Notes: a model not told the origin generated them from the letters alone. Positions 16,898 through 26,829 are shown, numbered from the stretch's first letter. The stretch: DNA of 64,000 bases from Longitalea arenae (GCF_016924755.1 NZ_JAFFJX010000002.1:868001-932000), one strand, 5' to 3'. Translations and numbers: made by a program.

Positions 16898-19756
16898 ATG
16901 AGAAATCTCGCTCTGCTCAGCTTATCTTTTTGGCTCAGCGCAATGAAATTAACAGCCCAGCAACTGGTACTGGCGCTGCTCTTCACCGTTATAGGGTATG
17001 CTGCGCCCGGTCACGGCCGGCATGTACCTGACCGCGAAGTAACATTGAAGATCAAAGACAGAAAATTGGTGTATGTCCTGAGTAAAATAGAAGAGCAAAC
17101 CAAGGTGATATTTACTTTCAGTCCCCGACTATTTCTTCCTATTACCGGTAAAATAACCAATGCCAAAGGCGAGCCCCTGCCGGGTGTAAGTGTTGTGGTA
17201 AAAGACAAAGCAGGCGGAACCTCCACCAATGCCAATGGCCAGTTTACCATCGATGCCAATGAAGGGGATGTACTGGTGATCTCCATCATCGGCTTCAAAA
17301 CAAAGGAAGTAACGGTAGGCAGTCAGCATGAGATCAGTGTTTTTCTGGAAGAAGCCGTCGCCGAGCTCACAACAGTAGTTGTGGGCTCGCGGTCTTTACG
17401 GCCCAGGACCAATGTAGAATCTCCGGTGCCGGTAGATGTTATATCAAGCAAAGACCTGGTGGCCACCGGGCAAATAGAACCTGCGCAACAGATCCAGTTC
17501 ACGGCGCCTTCTTTTGTATCGAACCGGCAAACCATTGCCGATGGTACCGATCATATCGATCCTGCTTCATTACGGGGCCTGGGACCCGACCAGGTACTGG
17601 TGTTGGTAAATGGTAAACGCCGGTATAATACAGCACTTGTTAATATCAACGGTACAGTAGGAAAAGGGTCCGTAGGCACCGACCTCAATTCCATTCCTGC
17701 CGGTAGTATTGAACGCATAGAAGTATTACGCGATGGCGCCGCCTCACAATATGGCTCAGATGCCATTGCCGGGGTAATTAATGTGGTGCTGAAAAAGAAG
17801 ACCGGCACCCAGGTATTTGCTCATGCCGGTCAGCAGTATGCCGGTGACGGCGCCAACCTGCAATTTGGCCTGAACCAGGGATTTAAACTGGGCAAATCCG
17901 GCGTATTGAATATTACAGCCGAAATTAGGCACCGGCAGCCAACCAACCGCGCCGGCGAATACCTGGGCACCGTTTATAATAACAATCCCACGCAGGACAG
18001 CATCCTGATAGCACAAAACGGTGGATGGGATAGGAAGAACAATATGTACATCGGCAATTCGAAGCAACTGAATGCCTATGGCGAAGCAAACCTGGAAATA
18101 CCGGTTTCGGCCAACAGTAAGTTTTATGCAACCGGCATGTACAGCTTTCGTAAAGGCAAAGCCGCCGGCTTTTACCGCTATCCCAAACAAACCAGCCAGG
18201 TAGTAGCGCAATTATATCCACGCGGTTTCCTGCCTTATATTGAATCGGAGATCAGGGACCATTCAGTGATTGCCGGTTTCAAAGGCAAAACGAAAAGCGC
18301 CTGGAACTGGGATGCCAGCACCACCTATGGGGGAAACCAGTTCCGGTTCGACGTTACCAATTCAAATAATGCCAGCATGGGCGCAAATTCACCCACCGAA
18401 TTTTATTGCGGTAAACTGGGCTTTCAACAAAGCACGACCAACCTGGATCTTTCGAAAGATTTCGGCGCTGATCTGAACCTCTCATCTTTTAACGTAGCTG
18501 TTGGCGCTGAAATGCGTTTTGATCTATTTAAGATCACGGCGGGAGAAGAAACGTCGTGGCGCAATTACAATCCCAATTCCGGCAAGGCAGGAGGGGCACA
18601 GGTATTCCCCGGTTATCAACCTGCGAATGAAGTGGATGAAAGCCGCAGCGTGATCAGCACCTACATCGATGTGGAATCAGACATCACGGAAAAATTCCTG
18701 GTAAATGTTGCCGGCCGTTTTGAACATTACAGTGATTTTGGAAATGCTCTGGCCGGTAAACTAGCTTTGCGTTATAAGATCATCGATGCGCTATCCATAC
18801 GTGGCGCCATCAGCAATGGCTTCCGGGCCCCATCTATTCACCAGTATTATTTCAACAATACCAGCACGCAGTTCCAGATCATTGGCGGCACCCTGGCGCC
18901 CAGCAATACCTTAACCGTGCGAAACAATGACCCCATTGCCAAAGCCTTGGGTATTCCCGACCTGAAAGAAGAAACATCGGTAAACTACAGCCTGGGCATA
19001 ACTGCAAAACCTGGCCGCAACATGTCGCTGACGATCGACGCTTATCGCATTGATATTAAGAACCGCATCCTGCTGGCAGGTCCGTTCAGAAGATCGAATG
19101 CAACAGTGAACACCGTGCTGAACAATGCCGGGATCTCCAATGATGTACAGGTTGTACAGGCATTCTCCAACATCATAAATACAAAAACACAGGGATTGGA
19201 TATTATCTTTTCGGTGAGCCCGCAATTGGGTAAAGGCAATCTCGACCTTACCCTGGCTGCCAACTTCAATGAGACCAAGATTGAAAAGGTAAAAGGCACC
19301 GATAAGATCCCTGCCGTTCCTGATTCGGTAGGCAATTATTTTTTCTTTGACCGTGCAGAACAATCACGGGTTGAACTGGCCAATCCGAAGAACAAGCTGA
19401 CTGTTTCCGCCAACTACCAGTTGAAAAAATGGGGTGCAATGGCCCGCGTCACCCGCTTTGGGGCAGTTTCCTCATGGAATCTCGATCCCCGGCTCGATGA
19501 GACCTATGAGGCCAAATGGGTGACCGATGCCAGTATCAGCTACAGTATCATTCCCCAGCTGCGCGTGACCATCGGGGCGAATAACCTGTTTGATGTTTAT
19601 CCAGATAAATTAAAGTGGTTCCAGGTGGCCAATGGTGACAAAACGAACACATTCTACAGCAATACTTCCGATGGGCGTTTCGTATACAGCCGCAATGCCA
19701 CCCAGTTCGGTATGAACGGTGGTTACTACTATATCAGCCTTTCTGCAAGTTTTTAG
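16898..19756 (+). CDS. TonB-dependent outer-membrane receptor with shortened STN domain
   Basis: A signal-type N-terminus is followed at about 45-80 by the first half of an STN (secretin/TonB N-terminal) domain. A CarboxypepD_reg-like domain then starts at once (ITGKITNAKGEPLPGVSVVV). Next come the plug (VPVDVISSKDL ... GSIERIEVLRDGAASQYGSDAIAGVINVVLKK) and a barrel of more than 600 residues ending YYISLSASF with terminal Phe. Length is 952 aa. It imports a ligand across the outer membrane with energy from TonB. No SusD partner follows, so a siderophore, cofactor or small-molecule substrate is more likely than a polysaccharide. The STN domain appears to lack its second half, and no anti-sigma/sigma pair is adjacent. 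Confidence 0.9.
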   Translation: MRNLALLSLSFWLSAMKLTAQQLVLALLFTVIGYAAPGHGRHVPDREVTLKIKDRKLVYVLSKIEEQTKVIFTFSPRLFLPITGKITNAKGEPLPGVSVVVKDKAGGTSTNANGQFTIDANEGDVLVISIIGFKTKEVTVGSQHEISVFLEEAVAELTTVVVGSRSLRPRTNVESPVPVDVISSKDLVATGQIEPAQQIQFTAPSFVSNRQTIADGTDHIDPASLRGLGPDQVLVLVNGKRRYNTALVNINGTVGKGSVGTDLNSIPAGSIERIEVLRDGAASQYGSDAIAGVINVVLKKKTGTQVFAHAGQQYAGDGANLQFGLNQGFKLGKSGVLNITAEIRHRQPTNRAGEYLGTVYNNNPTQDSILIAQNGGWDRKNNMYIGNSKQLNAYGEANLEIPVSANSKFYATGMYSFRKGKAAGFYRYPKQTSQVVAQLYPRGFLPYIESEIRDHSVIAGFKGKTKSAWNWDASTTYGGNQFRFDVTNSNNASMGANSPTEFYCGKLGFQQSTTNLDLSKDFGADLNLSSFNVAVGAEMRFDLFKITAGEETSWRNYNPNSGKAGGAQVFPGYQPANEVDESRSVISTYIDVESDITEKFLVNVAGRFEHYSDFGNALAGKLALRYKIIDALSIRGAISNGFRAPSIHQYYFNNTSTQFQIIGGTLAPSNTLTVRNNDPIAKALGIPDLKEETSVNYSLGITAKPGRNMSLTIDAYRIDIKNRILLAGPFRRSNATVNTVLNNAGISNDVQVVQAFSNIINTKTQGLDIIFSVSPQLGKGNLDLTLAANFNETKIEKVKGTDKIPAVPDSVGNYFFFDRAEQSRVELANPKNKLTVSANYQLKKWGAMARVTRFGAVSSWNLDPRLDETYEAKWVTDASISYSIIPQLRVTIGANNLFDVYPDKLKWFQVANGDKTNTFYSNTSDGRFVYSRNATQFGMNGGYYYISLSASF

Positions 19757-19876
19757 CAGCGGGTCACATGAGCAATGAGCTGGCGGTTTGCTGAAACAGT
19801 GCAATTTGCCCCCGGGCGGATGGCACTGCTCTTTTAAGATGAAATGATTATCTTGCTCATCTTATTGATTCCACGT

Positions 19877-20704
19877 ATGATTATCGTTATTCAATGTAAA
19901 GATCAGGTTGGGCTGGTGGCTGGTATTACGGGCGTTCTGGCGAAAGAACAATTGAATATCGTCTCTTTGCGCGAGCATGTTGACAAGGCAGAGAACCGTT
20001 TTTTTATCAGGATCCATCTCGAAAAAGAAACCGATTCCCAGGCCCTGGAATCAAAACTGCAGCAGGTACTGCCGCCGGATGCTATCATTAAAGTAAATCC
20101 ATTACCCGAGAAAAAAGTGGTGGTGCTGGTGACCAAAGAATATCATTGCCTGGCCGATATTCTTATCCGCAATCATTTCAAAACCCTGGGCGCCCGGGTT
20201 CAATGTGTCATAGGTAATCACGACGTGTTACAAAACATCTGCCAGCGCTTCGATATCCCTTTTTACCTCGTATCACATGAACAATTGGAGAAGCCTGCAT
20301 TTGAGGCGCAGGTGGCTACGTTGATCGACAAGTATTCGCCCGATTATATTGTGCTGGCTAAGTTCATGCGTATTTTATCGCCCGATTTTGTGGCCCGCTA
20401 TACGGGGCGTATCATCAATATCCACCATTCTTTCCTGCCGGCCTTTGTAGGCGCCAATCCATACAGGCAGGCTTTTGAACGGGGCGTGAAATTAATTGGG
20501 GCCACCGCTCATTTTGTGACCAATGAACTGGATGAAGGGCCCATCATTGCACAACAGATCATTCCGGTTACGCATTCCCAGACGGCAGGCGATATGATGA
20601 AAGCCGGTAAGGAAATTGAAACGGCCGTGCTGGCAAAGGCGCTTCATTTGGTATTTGAGGACAGGGTGTTTGTTTATAAGAATAAGACGGTGGTGTTTGA
20701 ATAA
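19877..20704 (+). CDS. purU: Formyltetrahydrofolate deformylase
   Basis: PurU hydrolyses 10-formyl-THF to formate and THF, balancing one-carbon pools for purine synthesis. An N-terminal ACT domain (MIIVIQCKDQVGLVAGITG, residues 1-80) is joined to a formyltransferase domain with NIHHSFLPAFVGANPY and the catalytic-Asp segment LDEGPII. I use the ATG at 19877 (275 aa), which aligns with the family N-terminus; an ATG 11 codons upstream would add only a hydrophobic run. It stands alone after the TonB receptor and converges on the YdcF-like gene, with a repeat element between them. Confidence 0.92.
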   Translation: MIIVIQCKDQVGLVAGITGVLAKEQLNIVSLREHVDKAENRFFIRIHLEKETDSQALESKLQQVLPPDAIIKVNPLPEKKVVVLVTKEYHCLADILIRNHFKTLGARVQCVIGNHDVLQNICQRFDIPFYLVSHEQLEKPAFEAQVATLIDKYSPDYIVLAKFMRILSPDFVARYTGRIINIHHSFLPAFVGANPYRQAFERGVKLIGATAHFVTNELDEGPIIAQQIIPVTHSQTAGDMMKAGKEIETAVLAKALHLVFEDRVFVYKNKTVVFE

Positions 20705-20716
20705 TACTGACCTTGA

Positions 20717-20835
20717 ATAATCAGTTCAAAAATCTATGTATTTGAGATTGCCGGATTTCGGGATCTTGAGGTTTGTTATAAGCATAACCTCGAAAGAAAT
20801 CTAAAAATCCCGCAATCCCGAAATCAGGAATGATT
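20717..20835. repeat. Inverted word-repeat element (AAATC/GATTT family) between convergent genes
   Basis: GATTTCGGGATCTTGAGGTT-like words on the left (TTTGAGATTGCCGGATTTCG) pair imperfectly with AACCTC ... AAATCCCGCAATCCCGAAATC on the right across TTGTTATAAGCAT. It fills the gap between purU and the YdcF-like gene and could serve as a shared terminator. Confidence 0.7.
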
Positions 20836-21489
20836 TCAATCCTGTTTGATGAGTTGTTTATTATAGCCCATACCAACAAGCTTCTCATAAGCATCCCAAA
20901 CAAAATCGGGTATTTCCTGGTATACCTGGAATCCTTTTTCAGGATACAGCTTTATGCGTTGCAGATCGCCCACCATCATGTTGATCAGCTTTTCGACAGT
21001 AATATCATTGGTCGGGTATTCTTCAAAACTTAGCCGCGGAGAGGTCACGAGCAGTTTTTTATCGGGCCAGTGTTTTTTGAAAGTGGCATAACTGCGGCGT
21101 TCCATATAGGGTTTCTGCACTACGATAAAACTGTTCAGGTGGAGGTTTTTCTCCTGTAACAGCTGTTGGGTGAAAAGTATATTCTCGCCCGTATTGGTGC
21201 TTTTATTCTCGATAAATATTGCTTCGGGTGGTACGCCTCTGTCGAGCGCAATCCTGGCAAACAGATCGGCCTCAGTGCCTGTCCACAGGTCTTTGGTAAG
21301 TTTACCCAGGCCTCCTGAGAAAATGATAATGGGGGCATATCCCTGCAAATAAAGATCAGCGCCCCGTTCGGCCGTGCGGGTATCGAGGTTGCCCAATACC
21401 AGGATGCAATCCGATCGTTCCAGCGTATGGTGCAGCTGGTGATAGTTCCATAAAACTTTTGCAAGCGCTAATGCTTCCTGGTGTATCAT
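20836..21489 (-). CDS. YdcF/DUF218 family protein
   Basis: The 217-aa protein contains the DUF218 core: ILVLGNLDTRTAERGADLY, then IIIFSGGLG, then a segment rich in acidic and Thr residues (ENKSTNTGENILF) and IVVQKPYMERRSYATFKK. These match the YdcF/SanA/ElyC fold. Family members have been linked to envelope functions, and some bind S-adenosylmethionine. This one has no membrane segment or signal peptide, so it resembles cytosolic YdcF. Its substrate is unknown. Confidence 0.85.
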   Translation of the reverse strand: MIHQEALALAKVLWNYHQLHHTLERSDCILVLGNLDTRTAERGADLYLQGYAPIIIFSGGLGKLTKDLWTGTEADLFARIALDRGVPPEAIFIENKSTNTGENILFTQQLLQEKNLHLNSFIVVQKPYMERRSYATFKKHWPDKKLLVTSPRLSFEEYPTNDITVEKLINMMVGDLQRIKLYPEKGFQVYQEIPDFVWDAYEKLVGMGYNKQLIKQD

Positions 21490-21646
21490 TTTGTACGGTT
21501 AGGTTAATGAACAGGATGATCTTATCCGGTTTTTGCAAAGATCCCTGCTGATAAGCAATAAATTTGCCAACATCATATAAAACGATCAATTAATGGTTAA
21601 TCCTACATGAACAGGGGCTTTTATTTTTAGCATTGTCATGATAATC

Positions 21647-24121
21647 TTAATGCCACTTATTATCTCTTCTGTTCCAGGTAGTGATCCCGATCTTGAATTG
21701 TACCGGATTGTTGAATTTGTTGGCGGCAGACCCCACTACATATACGCCCAGCTTGAACTTACTTAATGGATTGAATGGCCATTTAAAAACACGTTCAATG
21801 CCCGCAAAGCTCTCTACATAGCGGAGGGAACGCTCCGGCGCAAAGAGGAAACCGCCGCCGGCCACTTCCCGCAACTGCAGTTTCTTCAGCAGCGGGATCT
21901 TATTGATCAGGGCGCCATTGAATTCATGCACAAAATGTCCCTGGTAAAAGCGCCTGAAGACGGCAAAAGTTGAGTCGAGCGACTGAAATGCTTCATGCGG
22001 ATTCATGAAGAGCAGCGGATCGCCCTGGCGCTGCCATTTATAATCAACCAGCCGCAGGTCTTTTGTATTTAAAAAGCTGCCCGTTCTGGCACTATAGGTC
22101 GCAATACCCACCAGGCCTAATTTTATCTCCTGTTCTAAACCGAATTCGAGGTAATCAAAATTGACTTTACTGCCGAGGGGCCCGGCAATACCTTTTCGCC
22201 AGGAAGCATAGAATGTAGGCCAGGCTGATCCGAGGATGATCTTTTCTTTTGGTTCCCTGATATAACGTTGACGCGGCGTATACGATAATCTGATCTTGCC
22301 ATAGGTAGCATTGTAGGGTTCAAAAGCAATGGCCTGGTTTCCGGGTAAGAGTTCGCCGAAGATACTATCTACCTGTGGATTGGTCTTATAATCGCTGACC
22401 GAACGGCGAAAGGCGATATCGAGATCCGTGTACAGGAATAAGCCATTCACCAGTTCCAGCTCATGTCCGATGCCCAAACCATTTTCAAGGTATACACTGC
22501 TGCGCTTAAGCTGGTTGATCCAGGCATCGCCCTGGAAGATCAGTTGGAACTGCCGGCCGGCAGAAAGCCTTACAATGCCCCTGTTGAAAGGATTATACAA
22601 ATGACGTATGGAGACACTGCCATTGATATCGCGGTTGCGAAGACCATAACTGACATTCGGATAGATCCACACGGCTTTGCGCGAAGGAAAGATCCTGGAA
22701 TAATTCAGGTAGGCCATGATGCGGGAGCCGCCAAATTGAAAAGGCTGGTATAACTGGGGCAGGGGTGGTATGGACCAATGTTCTTCCTTTTCATGATGAT
22801 TAAATTCCTGTCCGCTCCAAAACCATTTTTTCCAGGTTATCTTATTGGTTACCCGGTCAACGGAATCCAGGTAGGCCCTGGTATGGCGTGCGCGATAAAC
22901 ACTGTCTTTATAATGAATGAACCGCAGTTCTTTTTCTGTCAGGGGTTCCGTACGGTTATTTTGCCAGAAACTGCTGTCTTTTTCATAGGCTTCCTGCGCC
23001 GTCGCGCTTATTTCCGTCCCAAAATGTTTTTTACCGAACTGTTTATGCAGCGCAAAGTTTTTATACGTAGCAACGGTAACACCTGACTTTTTGGCCCGGT
23101 TGCTTTTTGAAAAATAGGTGAACTGTTGGCGGGTGATCATCCAGGCTGTATCCTGAATGCGCTCATAATGTTGTTCCACTTCAAAGAAATCATATTCCGG
23201 CAAATGATAGGAGGGGAATTTCAATCTCGTATGCGTGATCACCCACAGACTATCAGCAATGGTTATTTCTCCTTCTACGGTCGCATTGCTTACCTGGCGT
23301 TGCTTCACACTGATCACATATAATTTGAGGCCATGCTGTTTTTCTGTTCTGATGATCTTAAAACGATAGGCCAGCAGTCCGCTATAACTGATAGGCGAGA
23401 GGAAAGGCGTTTCTGAAATAGCGGGCGTTTTAACCAGGTTATTGTAAAAACTGAAATCGCCCTGCGTAGTTGATAAATAGAACAAACCTTCTGTATTGCC
23501 GCGTTTGGTTACGCCCAGGCGTTCTTCTTTAGTGCCTTGTGGCGATTGATCGAGCTGCAGTACAATTTCAGCCATGGCCATCCGGTCGAGCCCGGCATTT
23601 GCATCGGCCTGTATAGCTGCGGGCAATGTATCCCTGGTTCTTTTCTTTTTTGTTTTTAGGGTAAGTGAATCTTCCTGAACTGCTTTGATATATACGGTGC
23701 AGGAATAAGGTCCGGCGGCTGATTGAATGGTCTCTTTGTTACGGATCACCTGTCGGATGATCTCTTCTGAACGGTCACGCACCCTGCCTTTCACTACTAC
23801 TTCCGACAGGTCTTTTGAATGATCGGGTTCCAGGATCAGGTTCTGTACATAATCTCCTTTTTGTATAACGATGGTGATCAGCTGCGATTTATAACCAACC
23901 ATACTGAAAACCAGATCATATTTTCCGGCTTCCAGTTCAAGCTCATAGCTGCCGTTCTCTTTGGTAACGGTACCATGCCGCCATTCCTTCACCTGCACAG
24001 ACGCAAAGGCCAGCGGCTCGAGCCGGGTATTGGTTACTTTACCATACACTTTATACGATTGCGCCTGAGCGAAAGAAACAGCAGTGCCGATAAGGTAGAT
24101 CAACAGTAAAGTTCGGTTCAT
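21647..24121 (-). CDS. DUF5686 outer-membrane protein with carboxypeptidase-regulatory-like domain
   Basis: The start at 24121 gives a clean signal peptide (MNRTLLLIYLIGTAVSFAQAQ); a GTG ten codons upstream is less likely. Residues about 22-110 form a CarboxypepD_reg-like beta-sandwich (VYGKVTNTRLEPLAFASVQV). The remaining roughly 700 residues match the DUF5686 barrel, with repeated aromatic strands such as GSRIMAYLNYSRIFPSRKAVW and a strand-rich C-terminus. The total is 824 aa. Such proteins are common in Bacteroidetes and are presumed outer-membrane barrels. Their substrate or role is not established. It stands alone. Confidence 0.85.
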   Translation of the reverse strand: MNRTLLLIYLIGTAVSFAQAQSYKVYGKVTNTRLEPLAFASVQVKEWRHGTVTKENGSYELELEAGKYDLVFSMVGYKSQLITIVIQKGDYVQNLILEPDHSKDLSEVVVKGRVRDRSEEIIRQVIRNKETIQSAAGPYSCTVYIKAVQEDSLTLKTKKKRTRDTLPAAIQADANAGLDRMAMAEIVLQLDQSPQGTKEERLGVTKRGNTEGLFYLSTTQGDFSFYNNLVKTPAISETPFLSPISYSGLLAYRFKIIRTEKQHGLKLYVISVKQRQVSNATVEGEITIADSLWVITHTRLKFPSYHLPEYDFFEVEQHYERIQDTAWMITRQQFTYFSKSNRAKKSGVTVATYKNFALHKQFGKKHFGTEISATAQEAYEKDSSFWQNNRTEPLTEKELRFIHYKDSVYRARHTRAYLDSVDRVTNKITWKKWFWSGQEFNHHEKEEHWSIPPLPQLYQPFQFGGSRIMAYLNYSRIFPSRKAVWIYPNVSYGLRNRDINGSVSIRHLYNPFNRGIVRLSAGRQFQLIFQGDAWINQLKRSSVYLENGLGIGHELELVNGLFLYTDLDIAFRRSVSDYKTNPQVDSIFGELLPGNQAIAFEPYNATYGKIRLSYTPRQRYIREPKEKIILGSAWPTFYASWRKGIAGPLGSKVNFDYLEFGLEQEIKLGLVGIATYSARTGSFLNTKDLRLVDYKWQRQGDPLLFMNPHEAFQSLDSTFAVFRRFYQGHFVHEFNGALINKIPLLKKLQLREVAGGGFLFAPERSLRYVESFAGIERVFKWPFNPLSKFKLGVYVVGSAANKFNNPVQFKIGITTWNRRDNKWH

Positions 24122-24217
24122 GCAGCCGGGGATTGGATGTTTAAAATACACCCATTATACATGAGCTAAAAGACTGCCTTTTTACTTTAGATTGAATTTA
24201 ACAGTTAACTTATTAAC

Positions 24218-24853
24218 TTATTTTGCTTTATCAAGCGCCATTTTCGCTGCCAACCCGGTAAGTATACCTGCCATAAACCATTTCTGGATGCGGATCCATT
24301 TGGGATTGGCCGAAAACCAGCGGGCCGCCCTCGCTGCCAGCAGCACAATAATAAGATTAATTGTAAAACTTACCATTACCTGCACCAAACCCAGGGTTAC
24401 ACTTTGCATGAACACCGATCCATAAGCTGGTTTTATAAACTGCGGAAAAAAGGATAAATAAAAGACCGCTACTTTCGGATTGAGCACGTTGGTGAAAAAA
24501 CCCATGCGGAAAAGTTTGCCGGGGGTATCGGATTTCAGGTCGGTACGGGCTTCAAATATATTTTTACTGCCAGGTTTGATGGCCTGCCAGGCCAGGTAGA
24601 GCAAATACACTACACCGGCTGTTTTTAAAATAGTATATGCGTACGGTATAGTGAACAGCACAGCAGTTAAACTACATGACACCATTATGATGTGAAAGAG
24701 GAAACCGCAAATAACGCCGGCCAGAGAGATCAACCCGGCCCTGCGTCCCTGGGTAATGGAGCGGGAAATAAGATAGATCATATTGGGGCCCGGACTGATC
24801 ACCAGTCCAAATGCAGCCAGCGCAAACAGCAGGAGATCGCTTATCGGTATCAT
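24218..24853 (-). CDS. LysE/RhtB family amino-acid exporter
   Basis: The 211-residue protein is strongly hydrophobic with five to six membrane segments and the family opening LLLFALAAFGLVISPGPNMIYLISRS, carrying the conserved SPGPN motif. FTNVLNPKVAVFYLSFFPQF follows, another hallmark. It exports amino acids or related metabolites across the inner membrane; the substrate is unknown. I use the ATG at 24853, which places SPGPN at the usual distance; an ATG at 24901 would add a polar stretch. The stop lies in an AATTAACTTATT-like word repeat. Confidence 0.88.
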   Translation of the reverse strand: MIPISDLLLFALAAFGLVISPGPNMIYLISRSITQGRRAGLISLAGVICGFLFHIIMVSCSLTAVLFTIPYAYTILKTAGVVYLLYLAWQAIKPGSKNIFEARTDLKSDTPGKLFRMGFFTNVLNPKVAVFYLSFFPQFIKPAYGSVFMQSVTLGLVQVMVSFTINLIIVLLAARAARWFSANPKWIRIQKWFMAGILTGLAAKMALDKAK

Positions 24854-24973
24854 GTTGAGGGAGTTGAAAGTTGATAAAGCTGGTATTGTTGATTGGTTCA
24901 ACTACCCGGTAAAAATACCAACTAAAGACCGTTTGCCTTTAGTCCAATTCTGAAAAAATCGATAGGCCAATTG

Positions 24974-25045
24974 TGCTGGTCAATGGTCAATGGTGAATGG
25001 TCAATGGTAAAGCGGGCAACTATTCACTGAATAACTTAATAACTA
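24974..25045. repeat. Word-repeat element (GGTCAAT and AATAACTTAA families)
   Basis: GGTCAATGGTCAATGGTGAA and a further TGGTCAATGG form four units of seven bases, followed by ATAACTTAATAACTATTAAG. It lies between the LysE gene and the lipase-like gene and ends just before the latter's stop. Confidence 0.7.
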
Positions 25046-25969
25046 TTAAGAAACCGGAACGCCATATTTCCGGGCCTGTGTTCTGATGAACGCATCCGCT
25101 TCATCACTGCCATCGGCACAAATTTGGTCCATCTTCTTTCCAAACTTTTGTACCAGCGCCGGATTATTCATCAGTTCATGAAAACCGGCTCTTGTGTGTA
25201 CAGCAATGGTTGGCAGGCAGGAAGAATCGCCAAAAGCAGTCACTTCCTTCGGGTTGGTAACAAATGAACCACCGACACCACCATGCGAGGTATAGAAGAA
25301 ACGTTCTTCAGCGTGATCAACACCAATATATTTAAGTGAAGTATTTCCAAAATAAGTACGCGATTTCACATCGGGATGGCGGCGCGCATGTGCCACAAAC
25401 TTTACGTTCTCTACATTCATGCCATCCAGGCATCCCTGGCGGTCTACAGAGTCGTACAAGCCCATAAAATAAACCCGCACGAGGGGGCTCAACATTCTCG
25501 CCAATGCAGTAACGGCCAACCCACCACGACTGTGGCCGATCAATACTACGCGCACATCATCGGTCGTCAGGGGCTGATTGGCCAGCATCCCGGCAGTTAC
25601 TGTCACCGGTGTACGGGCCACCACACTATACCCGTGGCTTTCCATCACCTGCCGGGTCGTACGTTCGCGGTTCTGCATACAGCTGTTCACGTCGAACATT
25701 TCCAATGGCTTTATAGAGCGCGAGCGCACTTCGGGGAAGAGGGCATTGATGCGTTGGTAAATAAAGTTCAGCGCTTCCTGCAAGATGGGTTCACTATCGC
25801 TGCCGGTTATTGTATTGGAAGGACCATGATACCAGCGGCGGTCGATTTGCATGGAACCGTAATGAACGTCGCGGATAAATTTATAAGTATTGCTGTTGCT
25901 TCCATCTGTAGACATCCATTCACGGGAGCCCGTGCCGTCTATTCCAACTACAATGTATTTGTAATTCAT
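25046..25969 (-). CDS. DUF2235/Tle1-like alpha/beta hydrolase, candidate T6SS phospholipase effector
   Basis: The 307-aa protein begins with the DUF2235 pattern (IVVGIDGTGSREW, cf. GTxN/GTW). A nucleophile elbow GHSRGG follows with S147, then LYDSVDR with D173, and TSHGGVGGSF with H229. The order and spacing of Ser, Asp and His fit the Tle1 family of T6SS lipase effectors, whose signatures are GFSRG, DTVG and HSDVGGG. It has no signal peptide, as expected for a T6SS cargo. It is divergently transcribed 363 bases from tssE. No dedicated immunity gene is recognised beside it, which weakens an antibacterial role. A housekeeping DUF2235 hydrolase is the alternative. Confidence 0.75.
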   Translation of the reverse strand: MNYKYIVVGIDGTGSREWMSTDGSNSNTYKFIRDVHYGSMQIDRRWYHGPSNTITGSDSEPILQEALNFIYQRINALFPEVRSRSIKPLEMFDVNSCMQNRERTTRQVMESHGYSVVARTPVTVTAGMLANQPLTTDDVRVVLIGHSRGGLAVTALARMLSPLVRVYFMGLYDSVDRQGCLDGMNVENVKFVAHARRHPDVKSRTYFGNTSLKYIGVDHAEERFFYTSHGGVGGSFVTNPKEVTAFGDSSCLPTIAVHTRAGFHELMNNPALVQKFGKKMDQICADGSDEADAFIRTQARKYGVPVS

Positions 25970-26332
25970 GAGTAAGGTTTTGATAATGGTATCTGGGTAT
26001 TCCCAGGCTTTATTACATAAACGTAACAGAAACTTCTTCAGATTTCCTGCTCAGCAGTGTTATTGTCCTGAGCAGAGCCAATGTATACCCTAAGCGCAGC
26101 CGAAAGGCCTCTGCTTGTCAACAAATTTTACACCAATTTCGAATTTTTATTTTAATTTAAAACATCCGTTTATTCAAACGGCACGTAAATTGGTACTAAA
26201 AAGATACACATTGAATCTTTTTTTTGTATTAATTTCGTTTTGCTGCTGAGAGCATGATCAAGACATTCCCCTTTTGACACGCTTCACTGTTTACGTTGAC
26301 TCGTCTTACCCGATACATTAATTTTTTCGATC
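25970..26332. other. Divergent promoter region of the lipase-like gene and tssE
   Basis: This region is AT-rich and has no gene. It contains the weak promoter candidate at 26211-26237 and is the only likely start point for the first T6SS block. Confidence 0.5.
26211..26237 (+). promoter_or_regulatory. Weak promoter candidate for the tssE-tssO block
   Basis: A TTG (26211-26213) lies 16 bases before TAATTTCG (26230-26237), which has one mismatch to TAnnTTTG. The spacing is slightly short. Confidence 0.35.
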
Positions 26333-26767
26333 ATGCGGCTTAAGTATTATACATTACCACTGGATCCCGAATTACTGATGCAAAAGAAAGAGCATCCTGG
26401 TTGTACGCTCAAACAATCGGTTGGCCATAACCTGCACCTGATCATTACCACCGCCTTTGGTGAAATGCAAAGCGATGAAGATTTTGGCAACTCCATCTGG
26501 GATCACGATTTTGATAATCTTACTGCCCGCACCCGGCAACAGGAATGGATGAAAGAATCCCTGTTACAGGCCATCTCCAAACATGAAAAAAGGCTGGATG
26601 GCATTAGAGTAGATGTATTGGTAAAACAGGAAGAGGTAAGCGCTTTTACTTCCGAACGACGGGTAAAAAAACGCCTTGACATTCAAATAACCGCCAGACT
26701 CACGGCTACCAGCGAAGACATTACTTTCCGCGACAGCTTTTTTGTGAGCCCGTTATCGTATAGTTAA
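26333..26767 (+). CDS. tssE: TssE, T6SS baseplate gp25-like protein
   Basis: The 144-aa protein has the GPW/gp25 fold. SVGHNLHLIITTAFGEMQSDEDFGNSIWD contains the conserved segment in which the gp25 Glu-Phe-Gly (E.DFG) motif contacts sheath and baseplate. TssE forms the wedge of the T6SS baseplate with TssF, TssG and TssK. It is the first gene of the T6SS block, 62 bases before tssF on the same strand. Confidence 0.88.
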   Translation: MRLKYYTLPLDPELLMQKKEHPGCTLKQSVGHNLHLIITTAFGEMQSDEDFGNSIWDHDFDNLTARTRQQEWMKESLLQAISKHEKRLDGIRVDVLVKQEEVSAFTSERRVKKRLDIQITARLTATSEDITFRDSFFVSPLSYS

Positions 26768-26829
26768 CCTGATACCAGGCCTGATCATTAGCAACCTGGT
26801 TATACATAATCAGTAACATATTATTATAC

